Positions 26,569 to 32,482 of a DNA stretch of 32,482 nucleotides are shown one piece after another. The stretch comes from Bacteroidota bacterium (GTDB taxonomy: Bacteria > Bacteroidota > Bacteroidia > B-17B0 > Aurantibacillaceae). The position numbers and the translations under genes are program-made. Under the pieces are notes generated by a model. That model was not told the DNA's origin, searched no databases, and saw nothing but the letters and a program-made list of their open reading frames with translations. Location: assembly GCA_013288385.1 (NCBI GenBank), contig JABDBZ010000019.1:1-32482 (forward strand), given 5' to 3'. Positions within the stretch are counted from its first letter, which is position 1, and every line of letters starts with the position of its first letter.

Positions 26569-26925
26569 ATGCAAAAGTACAAAGTTCTATATGTATATAT
26601 TCTAAAGTGTTCTGATAACTCTTATTATACAGGTGTAACCAATGATTTAGAAAAAAGATTAAAACAACACGATTTAGGAATAGACTCTGAATCGTACACT
26701 TTTAATCGAAGACCGCTTCAATTAGTTTATCACGAAATATTTAATAATTATAATCTGGCGATTGAATGGGAAAAAAGAATTAAAAAATGGAGTAAGAAAA
26801 AGAAAGAGGCTTTAATAAATTCTAATTGGAAAAAACTACAGGAATATTCAAAATGTTTGAATAAGACAAAAGCAGTAAGAGTGTCATCTCGAGCGGAGTC
26901 GAGAGACGAGAATCATTTTAAATAA
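26569..26925 (+). CDS. Single-domain GIY-YIG nuclease (YhbQ/UPF0213-like) with repeat-encoded tail
   Basis: This is a 118-residue protein with a GIY-YIG catalytic domain at about residues 6-90. The first motif is Y8/Y10 in YVYIL, the second Y20-T-G22, the conserved arginine R30 in KRLKQH, and the catalytic glutamate probably E68 in IEWEKRIKKW, followed by a Lys-rich helix and ALI. The domain cuts DNA in homing endonucleases, UvrC and related repair enzymes; small single-domain members are mostly uncharacterised. Residues 105-118 (VSSRAESRDENHFK) and the stop are encoded by repeat copy R4, so the native C-terminus was probably replaced by repeat DNA. The ATG follows module A by about 30 bases, with a 10-base palindrome TAAGTACTTA (26542-26551) in between. 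The active-site residues appear intact. Confidence 0.85.
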   Translation: MQKYKVLYVYILKCSDNSYYTGVTNDLEKRLKQHDLGIDSESYTFNRRPLQLVYHEIFNNYNLAIEWEKRIKKWSKKKKEALINSNWKKLQEYSKCLNKTKAVRVSSRAESRDENHFK

Positions 26926-27084
26926 TTATCCCTTTAAATACTTCCCGGCTTCTCGACTGCCGCTCGAAGTGACAGATTCGTGAATGTTTAAAGCAGTAAT
27001 AAATTTTAATGGTAATATCAGTTAGATTTGTAATCTCAAGCGGATTAGAGAGACGATAAACACTTTAAACTTTTAAAACAAAAA
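26884..27084. repeat. Palindromic-repeat module B, overlapping the 3' end of the GIY-YIG gene
   Basis: It holds copy R4 (26882-26922, forward), R5 (26947-26974, reverse) and a degenerate R6 (27029-27068, forward). R4 and R5 together form a long imperfect inverted repeat of about 93 bases, with TGTCA and TGACA at its outer ends. R6 is diverged (TCTCAAGCGGATTAGAGA). Its left flank AATATCAGTTAGAT (27014-27027) and its right flank TTTAAAC match those of R3. The module runs into the helicase terminator. Confidence 0.83.
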
Positions 27085-27110
27085 AGCCCCTTCAAACGAA
27101 GAGGCTTTTT
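27081..27110. terminator. Intrinsic terminator of the helicase gene
   Basis: AAAAAGCC (27081-27088) and GGCTTTTT (27103-27110), plus CTTC/GAAG nearer the loop, form a stem with one mismatch and an AAAC loop. A-runs and T-runs on both sides allow it to act in both directions; the helicase stop is at 27124. Confidence 0.85.
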
Positions 27111-27123
27111 AATTAAATATTAA

Positions 27124-28986
27124 TTAATATTTCTTTTTTCTGAATTCACTTTTACCGAATGCAGGTTTATCACCTTCACTTCGTTTACTGAAAGTACGTT
27201 TACCTGAATCAGTTGATCTGCCTTCGCTGTTACCAAATGATTTACGTTCTCTATGTCCACCAAACTTGCTGCTTCCACCTCTATCAGAACCACCTCTGTG
27301 AAAACCTCCTCCATTACCTCTGCGTTCATCTCCACCTCTACTACCACCTCTGTTAAAGCCGCCTCCGCCTCTTCTTTCTTCTCCACCACCATCGCGCATA
27401 CGCTTAGCACTTGCTTCTATAGAAACTTTACGATTATTAAATTCAATGTCTTCTTTATTTAAAGCAAGAAATGAATCTACTAATTTGCTTTCTGTTTCAA
27501 AAAATGAGAAGCTTCCTTTCACATCAATATTAAATAACATGCGAGGATGTTGTTTGGAAATCTCTGCTAAGAAATCTTTTAAACTGTTACGGTTAAATCC
27601 GTCTAATTCTCCCAAATTAATAAAGAAGCGAGACGTTTTATTGTTTACAGAATTACCATCACCACCAGAGTTTAAATCTTGTGCGTTTTGATAATATGCA
27701 AAGAAACGATTGAACTCTTCACTTATAAAGCGTTTAATGATTTCCTCTTTCGAAAGATCTTTAAGCTCTTCATAAACTTTAGGTAAATATTTTTCTATCT
27801 CTTCATCTTTTACTTCAACGTCATGTAATTTTTTTACCAAATGAAACAATTGTTTTTCAGTAACCTCAACACCATTCGGAAGATTTCCACGCTCAAATTT
27901 TTTGTTGATCATGCGTTCAATATCTTTGATCCTGCTACTATCTCTTCCCGTTACTATTGCAATTGCAACACCCGACTTACCTGCACGTGCAGTACGACCG
28001 GTTCTGTGCGTATAACTTTCAATATCTTCAGGTAAATTATAATTAATTACATGCGTTATTCCTTCCACGTCAATACCACGTGCTGCCACATCAGTAGCAA
28101 CCAGCATTTGTAACGTGTGATTACGGAAACGTTTCATAACTAAATCACGTTGCCCTTGTGATAAATCACCATGTAAAGCATCAGCACTATATCCATCTTT
28201 TATTAACGAATCTGCTACTTCTTGTGTTTCTGCTTTGGTACGGCAAAATACAATACCAAATATTTCCGGATAAAAATCGGCAATACGTTTTAATGCTAAA
28301 TAACGATCGCGTGAATTAACGGTATAATATACATGAGAAATATTTGCTGCACCTTCATTCTTTTTACCAGCACTAACTTCAGCAGGATTGCTCATGTAAT
28401 TTTTTGCAATACGCTCAACTTCACGAGGCATAGTAGCACTAAATAACCAGGTGTTTTTACTTTCAGGTGTTTGTTCTAAAATAACATCTAAGCTATCTTT
28501 AAAACCCATGTTTAACATTTCATCTGCTTCATCTAATACAATTATTTTAATAGTGCTTAATTTAACAGCTCTGCGTTCTATTAAATCAACTAAACGACCA
28601 GGAGTTGCCACAATAATTTGTGACCCCATTCTGATATCTTTCATTTGATTAGTAATACTTGCACCACCGTAAACAGCGGTTACAGTTAATCCTTTTGTAT
28701 ACTTTGCATATTTTTTAAGATCGTTTGTAATCTGAACACACAATTCTCGCGTAGGCGATAAAATCAAAGCCTGAGTGTCTTTTATTTGTGAATCAATAAT
28801 GTTTAAAATTGGTAAACCAAATGCGGCTGTTTTACCTGTACCCGTTTGCGCTAAAGCAACAAGATCCGTTTTTTTGGTTGATAATAATGGGATTGTTTGC
28901 TGTTGAATGGGTGTTGGATTTTCGAATCCAAGATCCTCAATTGCTTTCATTAGGGCGTCATTAAGCCCAAGCTCTTTAAATGTCAT
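27124..28986 (-). CDS. DEAD-box ATP-dependent RNA helicase with DbpA-type RNA-binding domain and RG-rich tail
   Basis: This 620-residue cytoplasmic helicase unwinds structured RNA, with likely roles in ribosome assembly, RNA decay and cold adaptation. Motifs in order are: Q motif with F3 and Q28, motif I AQTGTGKT (46-53), PTREL (78-82), TPGR (128-131), DEAD (152-155), SAT (183-185) and HRTGRTARAG. Residues about 455-530 resemble the DbpA/CsdA RNA-binding domain (FFINLGELDGFNRNSLKDFL, NNRKVSIEAS). The last 90 residues are Gly/Arg/Ser-rich with repeated RGG-like units and a basic end. Its ATG is at 28986, behind a leader of about 100 bases that contains a hairpin. It is divergent from the manC gene. 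Confidence 0.93.
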   Translation of the reverse strand: MTFKELGLNDALMKAIEDLGFENPTPIQQQTIPLLSTKKTDLVALAQTGTGKTAAFGLPILNIIDSQIKDTQALILSPTRELCVQITNDLKKYAKYTKGLTVTAVYGGASITNQMKDIRMGSQIIVATPGRLVDLIERRAVKLSTIKIIVLDEADEMLNMGFKDSLDVILEQTPESKNTWLFSATMPREVERIAKNYMSNPAEVSAGKKNEGAANISHVYYTVNSRDRYLALKRIADFYPEIFGIVFCRTKAETQEVADSLIKDGYSADALHGDLSQGQRDLVMKRFRNHTLQMLVATDVAARGIDVEGITHVINYNLPEDIESYTHRTGRTARAGKSGVAIAIVTGRDSSRIKDIERMINKKFERGNLPNGVEVTEKQLFHLVKKLHDVEVKDEEIEKYLPKVYEELKDLSKEEIIKRFISEEFNRFFAYYQNAQDLNSGGDGNSVNNKTSRFFINLGELDGFNRNSLKDFLAEISKQHPRMLFNIDVKGSFSFFETESKLVDSFLALNKEDIEFNNRKVSIEASAKRMRDGGGEERRGGGGFNRGGSRGGDERRGNGGGFHRGGSDRGGSSKFGGHRERKSFGNSEGRSTDSGKRTFSKRSEGDKPAFGKSEFRKKKY

Positions 28987-29007
28987 TTTGTTGATTTTAA
29001 GTTTGTT

Positions 29008-29042
29008 ATTAACTGCTTACCAAAAAATTCTCCGCAGTTAAT
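29008..29042 (-). promoter_or_regulatory. Hairpin in the 5' leader of the helicase gene
   Basis: ATTAACTGC (29008-29016) and GCAGTTAAT (29034-29042) form a perfect 9-base stem with a 17-base loop, about 20 bases before the start codon. It could affect translation, for example in response to cold or to the helicase itself. Confidence 0.4.
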
Positions 29043-29090
29043 GCACAATGGCCGACAAGTAACGCGAACAAACTTTTATTGAACAGAGTA

Positions 29091-29122
29091 CAAATGTAGG
29101 CTTTTTATTTTAATAACACAAA
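29091..29122 (-). promoter_or_regulatory. Bacteroidota-type promoter for the helicase gene
   Basis: On the minus strand, TTTG (29122-29119), a 20-base spacer and TACATTTG (29098-29091) match the consensus. The start site would be near 29085-29088, giving a leader of about 100 bases. Confidence 0.68.
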
Positions 29123-29133
29123 TTTATTATAAG

Positions 29134-29142
29134 TTATCCACA
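29134..29142 (+). other. Single perfect DnaA-box sequence
   Basis: TTATCCACA matches the strict DnaA-box consensus, between the divergent promoters of the helicase and manC genes. No cluster of boxes surrounds it, so it is not an origin on this evidence. Confidence 0.3.
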
Positions 29143-29149
29143 ATTTTTA

Positions 29150-29157
29150 TACTTTTG
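29150..29157 (+). promoter_or_regulatory. -7 box for the manC gene
   Basis: TACTTTTG matches TAnnTTTG, ending ten bases before the ATG at 29168. A clear -33 TTG is absent at the usual distance; the DnaA-box-like sequence lies there instead. Confidence 0.5.
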
Positions 29158-29167
29158 CAGTCGATTT

Positions 29168-30256
29168 ATGAGTAATAAATACGCAATAATAATGGCGGGT
29201 GGAGTTGGTACGCGTTTTTGGCCAATGAGCACAACTCAACATCCAAAACAATTTCTGGATGTGTTGGGTACAGGTAAAACACTTATCCAGCAAACCTTTG
29301 ATCGACTTCTAAAAATTTGTCCGAAAGAAAATATTTTTGTAGTTACCAGTCACAATTACGAAACCCTTGTTAAACAGCAATTACCAGGTTTACCAAAAGA
29401 TAATATTTTGTGTGAACCTTCACGTAAGAATACGGCTCCTTGTATTATATATGCATCTTATAAAATACATAAATTAAACCCTAATGCTATAACCATTGTA
29501 GCACCAAGCGATCACCTTATCAAGAAGGAAGATACTTTTGTAAAAGCTATTAATTCATGTATTTCTAAAGCATCACAAGAAGATTGTTTAGTTACACTTG
29601 GAATAAAACCTACCCGCCCTGATACCGGATACGGTTATATTCAATTTTTACAAAGTAATGCAACCGAAAAAGATAAACGGATTTATAAGGTTAAAACTTT
29701 CACCGAAAAACCGGATCACGATATGGCAAAATTTTTTGTTGAAAGTGGTGATTTTCTTTGGAACTCCGGTATTTTTATCTGGAGCACTAAAAGTTTGTTA
29801 AAAGCGGCGGAGTCTTTAGATCCGGAACTTGCAAATGTATTTAAAGATGGAGTAAAACATTATAATACTCCAAAAGAGAAAGACTTTATTACACAAGCTT
29901 ATAATACTTGCAAAAACATTTCTATAGATTATAGTATCATGGAAAAAGCCGATAATGTTTATGTGCGATCGAGCATAATTGGTTGGAGTGATTTAGGTAC
30001 CTGGGGAAGTTTATATGGTCACATTATGAAGGATAAAAAACACAATGCAGTTATCGGAAAAAATGTAATGATATACGATAGCAAAAATTGCATTGTTCAT
30101 GTTCCTAAAGACAAACTAGTGGTTTTACAAGGCTTGGAAGATTATATTGTTGTAGAGAGTGATACCATTTTAATGATCTGCAAAAAACAAGACGAGCAAC
30201 AGATTCGTAATTTTGTAAATGACGTAAAAGTTAATAAAGGCGAAAAATTCGTTTAA
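29168..30256 (+). CDS. manC: Mannose-1-phosphate guanylyltransferase
   Basis: This cytoplasmic nucleotidyltransferase makes GDP-mannose from GTP and mannose-1-phosphate, for polysaccharide, glycolipid or glycoprotein synthesis and as precursor of GDP-fucose. The pyrophosphorylase signature GGVGTRFWPMS (11-21) with K27 in HPKQF is followed by PSDHLI, FTEKPD, LWNSGIFIWS, IDYSIMEK and GWSDLGTWGS. At 362 residues it is the single-domain form, without the C-terminal cupin phosphomannose-isomerase domain of bifunctional enzymes. It has its own -7 box and is followed after 130 bases by rpoD, with no clear terminator between, so some read-through into rpoD is possible. Confidence 0.93.
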   Translation: MSNKYAIIMAGGVGTRFWPMSTTQHPKQFLDVLGTGKTLIQQTFDRLLKICPKENIFVVTSHNYETLVKQQLPGLPKDNILCEPSRKNTAPCIIYASYKIHKLNPNAITIVAPSDHLIKKEDTFVKAINSCISKASQEDCLVTLGIKPTRPDTGYGYIQFLQSNATEKDKRIYKVKTFTEKPDHDMAKFFVESGDFLWNSGIFIWSTKSLLKAAESLDPELANVFKDGVKHYNTPKEKDFITQAYNTCKNISIDYSIMEKADNVYVRSSIIGWSDLGTWGSLYGHIMKDKKHNAVIGKNVMIYDSKNCIVHVPKDKLVVLQGLEDYIVVESDTILMICKKQDEQQIRNFVNDVKVNKGEKFV

Positions 30257-30355
30257 TTATCGTTTTCTTAAAAATTTTCTGAAACTTTTTAATAAAATCC
30301 TCGTTATAATAAAGGGTTTAGTCTATTTTGGATTATGCCAAGTTAAATTTTTTAT

Positions 30356-30363
30356 TAATTTTG
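30356..30363 (+). promoter_or_regulatory. -7 box for rpoD
   Basis: TAATTTTG matches TAnnTTTG, 23 bases before the ATG. The nearest TTTG upstream (30327-30330) is 25 bases away, a little far for the -33 element. Confidence 0.45.
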
Positions 30364-30386
30364 TTTCTTAAACACAACAAGTAAGA

Positions 30387-31250
30387 ATGAGACAACTCAA
30401 AATTACCAAATCGATCACTAATCGTGAGAGCGCCTCTTTAGACAAATATCTTCAAGAAATAGGCCGTGAAGAACTGATCACCGCCGAAGAAGAAGTTATA
30501 TTAGCAAAAAAGATCAAAGATGGCGATCAACGCGCTTTAGAAAAACTAACCCGGGCGAATCTTCGTTTCGTGGTTTCAGTGGCAAAACAATATCAAAACC
30601 AGGGTTTAAGTTTACCCGACTTAATAAACGAAGGAAATTTAGGATTAATTAAAGCTGCGAAACGTTTTGATGAAACACGTGGTTTTAAATTTATTTCATA
30701 CGCTGTATGGTGGATTCGCCAAAGTATTTTACAAGCTTTAGCAGAACAAAGTCGTATTGTGCGCTTACCTTTAAATCAAGTTGGTTCATTAAATAAGATC
30801 AACAAAGCTTACAGTAAATTAGAACAGCAATTTGAGCGTGAGCCCAGTGCTGAAGAGCTAGCTGAAATTTTAGATCTTCCGATTGACAAAGTAAGCGATA
30901 CCATGAAAGTGAGCGGCCGCCATGTAAGCATGGATGCGCCGTTTGCAAATGGGGAAGAAAGCAGTTTATTAGATGTATTGATCAATCATGATTCACCAAA
31001 AGCGGATATCGGTTTGATGAACGAATCGTTAAGCAAAGAAATAGATCGTGCATTAAGTACTTTAACTGAAAGAGAAAGAGATGTGGTTAAATTATTCTTC
31101 GGAATAGGTTTAAATCATGGCTTAACTTTGGAAGAGATAGGTGATAAATTTGATCTGACCCGTGAACGTGTTCGCCAAATAAAAGAAAAAGCAATTCGCA
31201 GATTAAGACATAGCAGCAGAAGCAAATTACTGCAACAATACTTAGGATAA
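30387..31250 (+). CDS. rpoD: Primary sigma factor RpoD (SigA)
   Basis: This is the housekeeping sigma-70 factor, 287 residues, the short form typical of Bacteroidota that lacks region 1.1. Region 1.2 is near residues 17-50 ([20 protein letters not shown]). Region 2 has [36 protein letters not shown], and the -10 recognition part [17 protein letters not shown]. Region 3 spans about 135-200. Region 4 has the helix-turn-helix [20 protein letters not shown] near the end. This factor reads the TAnnTTTG promoters noted elsewhere in the window. It is followed immediately by a strong terminator. Confidence 0.96.
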   Translation: MRQLKITKSITNRESASLDKYLQEIGREELITAEEEVILAKKIKDGDQRALEKLTRANLRFVVSVAKQYQNQGLSLPDLINEGNLGLIKAAKRFDETRGFKFISYAVWWIRQSILQALAEQSRIVRLPLNQVGSLNKINKAYSKLEQQFEREPSAEELAEILDLPIDKVSDTMKVSGRHVSMDAPFANGEESSLLDVLINHDSPKADIGLMNESLSKEIDRALSTLTERERDVVKLFFGIGLNHGLTLEEIGDKFDLTRERVRQIKEKAIRRLRHSSRSKLLQQYLG

Positions 31251-31251
31251 T

Positions 31252-31285
31252 AAAAAGCCCCGACAAATAATTGTCGGGGCTTTTT
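31252..31285. terminator. Intrinsic terminator after rpoD, bidirectional
   Basis: A 15-base stem (31252-31266 with 31271-31285), core GCCCCGACAA with TTGTCGGGGC, has a 4-base loop and ends in a T-run. The A-run on the other side lets it serve the convergent T9SS cargo gene too. Confidence 0.93.
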
Positions 31286-31336
31286 TATTTAGAACCATTT
31301 AAATTCATTTTTTTAAATAGACTCTTAGATTATTTT

Positions 31337-32482
31337 CTATTTCTGTTTTACAATAAATTTTTGGATGTGTTTTTCTGTTCCTTCTCCAATTATCAACGTG
31401 TAAAATCCTTCACTTAAATCGGATACGTTAATATTTATTGTGGTTGTATCTTGATTAGATAAGAAGCTCTCGCTCTTTACAACTTGACCTAATGTGTTTA
31501 TAATTATATATGGCACTTGAGCAGATAAATTTAAACCACTTATTTCTAATTTTTCATTTGTAGGATTTGGATAAAGACTAAAATTGTTTGGTTCGCATGA
31601 GTTTAATGATTGAATTGGATAATAATTAAACGCTCCATTTTTATCTACTTGTTTCAAACGATAATAAATTAATTCATTTTTTGAAATTTGATCAGTTAAA
31701 GAATAATATTGTGTTACCTGCGAATTACCAGTTCCATAAGAATTCACAAAGTTCACTTTATCAAAATTTACAGCATCAGAAGATCTTTGAATTTCATAAC
31801 CCTGATTATTAGTTTCACTTGCAGTTGACCATTCCAATAAAGCATTATCTTTTCCTGAACATTTTACATTAAAGTTAAGTAGCTCTATTGGTAAAGGATT
31901 ATTCCCGGTTATTTTATTTCCTAATGTAAATCTGCTAAACGAATTAAAAGCTGTAGGCAAAGAAGTAGATGTTACGCTTCCTGAAGTCACAGTTGCGCCT
32001 GTTCCGCCAATATCAATCCAAGTAGTTAAAGTTGAAAATGTGTTTTTACAAACTGTTAAAGCAGTTGGAGTTGTTACACCATCATTAGCTCCATAATATA
32101 ATGTAATTGTTTGTGTACCACTTAAAGCAGTTGTTGGTGTGCTGGCTCCGCCAATAGTTGTTGTTCTGTCAATATCCCACCAATGCACATAAGAAACGCC
32201 TGTGACTGTTGAAGGTAACCCCCAACCCAGTGCCACCGCGCTCGAATTAAATACTTCGGTTTTATAACTATAAGAAGTTCCCGTTGTATGATTTACAGTT
32301 AAGATCACTGGTCGGCAATCACTTCCTTTTCCAACAGGAAAATTTAAACTTTGAATTGCTGTTGTAGAAACATCATAACGCAATGGCCCATCCACATAAC
32401 TTGTAGATGCATAAGTTAAAGCAGGGGTTGTGCATGTTTCATCCATCAGAAATAACAAACCTGTTGAAGATGTAATAATTTT
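31337..32482 (-). CDS. T9SS cargo protein with type A sorting domain, 5' end outside the window
   Basis: This is the C-terminal 381 residues of a larger surface or secreted protein. The frame stays open to the window edge, so the apparent TTG start at 32458 is not the real start. An N-terminal Thr/Ser/Gly-rich beta region is followed by a fibronectin-III-like module (PLPIELLNFNVKC, LLEWSTASETNNQGYEIQRS, and ELIYYRLKQVDKNG). That module commonly precedes T9SS sorting domains. The last 80 residues (FSLYPNPTNEKLEISGL, INTLGQVVKS, LSEGFYTLII) are a classic type A sorting domain. The catalytic or binding part, if any, lies upstream of the window. Confidence 0.9.
   Translation of the reverse strand, partial: KIITSSTGLLFLMDETCTTPALTYASTSYVDGPLRYDVSTTAIQSLNFPVGKGSDCRPVILTVNHTTGTSYSYKTEVFNSSAVALGWGLPSTVTGVSYVHWWDIDRTTTIGGASTPTTALSGTQTITLYYGANDGVTTPTALTVCKNTFSTLTTWIDIGGTGATVTSGSVTSTSLPTAFNSFSRFTLGNKITGNNPLPIELLNFNVKCSGKDNALLEWSTASETNNQGYEIQRSSDAVNFDKVNFVNSYGTGNSQVTQYYSLTDQISKNELIYYRLKQVDKNGAFNYYPIQSLNSCEPNNFSLYPNPTNEKLEISGLNLSAQVPYIIINTLGQVVKSESFLSNQDTTTININVSDLSEGFYTLIIGEGTEKHIQKFIVKQK

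Larger units (their letters stand above)
26315..27084. mobile_element. Candidate nuclease-repeat cassette
   Basis: Modules A (26315-26536) and B (26884-27084) are collinear direct repeats, each in the order forward, reverse, forward, and they bracket the GIY-YIG gene. Spacing from the end of the reverse copy to the shared AATATC is 41 bases in A and 40 in B, and the main length difference is the extra 23 bases inside R2. No transposase or target-site duplication was identified. Mobility is inference. Confidence 0.4.

Noticed and set aside
26569-26925. UvrC or Cho repair nuclease
   Set aside because: Only the GIY-YIG domain is present, in the small YhbQ-like form; no UvrC-type C-terminal domains.
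26315-27084. CRISPR array
   Set aside because: The repeats are palindromic, alternate in orientation, vary in length and have unequal spacing; no cas gene is nearby.
27120-27410. Val/Glu-rich reading frame on the minus strand
   Set aside because: It is a frame-shifted reading of the Gly/Arg-rich tail of the helicase gene.
29134-29142. Replication origin
   Set aside because: Only one DnaA box, no cluster, no dnaA or other origin-linked genes in the window.

Overview
The window is AT-rich chromosomal DNA from a member of the Bacteroidota. The evidence is as follows: two proteins end in type IX secretion (T9SS) type A sorting domains; there is an S46 dipeptidyl-peptidase, a PafA-type alkaline phosphatase and a short primary sigma factor of the Bacteroidota kind; many exported proteins are cleaved after '...AQ' or '...SQ'; and several genes are preceded by the phylum's -7 promoter motif TAnnTTTG. 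I cannot name a genus. No rRNA, tRNA, CRISPR array, transposase or phage gene was seen.

Layout. 1-4180 (minus): an exported protein of unknown function, a CapD/WbpM-like nucleotide-sugar 4,6-dehydratase and a PafA-like phosphatase cut by the window edge, with tight spacing. 4260-6812 (plus): a BaiN/YhiN-like flavoprotein, a 369-base gap holding a structured repeat element, and an outer-membrane-type protein. 6816-12888 (minus): an FtsE-like ATPase, a small lipoprotein, AlgI (MBOAT), an AlgJ-like SGNH protein and a DPP11-like S46 peptidase; the last three overlap or nearly touch. 13054-17955 (plus): a 1051-residue TPR protein and a beta-barrel protein. 18014-19718 (minus): a branched-chain aminotransferase and a small membrane protein. 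19819-24140 (plus): a lipoprotein, an outer-membrane protein that seems to start at ATT, and a T9SS-exported repeat protein. 24266-26239 (plus): a TPR/PD40/regulatory-domain protein resembling PorE but with a SPOR-like C-terminus. 26315-27084: a palindromic-repeat cluster around a GIY-YIG nuclease gene. 27124-28986 (minus): a DEAD-box RNA helicase. 29168-31250 (plus): mannose-1-phosphate guanylyltransferase and RpoD. 31337 to the end (minus): a T9SS cargo protein, partial.

How the genes work together. Much of the window serves the cell envelope: nucleotide-sugar supply (CapD-like, ManC), polysaccharide O-acetylation (AlgI/AlgJ), outer-membrane proteins with periplasmic TPR partners, and T9SS cargo plus a possible T9SS-associated periplasmic protein. 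The rest is housekeeping (IlvE, RpoD, RNA helicase, FtsE).

The most unusual region is 26315-27084. Two collinear, diverged repeat modules of about 200 bases, each made of three copies of a short palindromic repeat, bracket a single-domain GIY-YIG nuclease gene. The downstream module supplies the last 14 codons and the stop codon of that gene. This looks like a possible nuclease-associated analogue of REP/RAYT systems. A second observation is that four genes appear to lack an ATG start.
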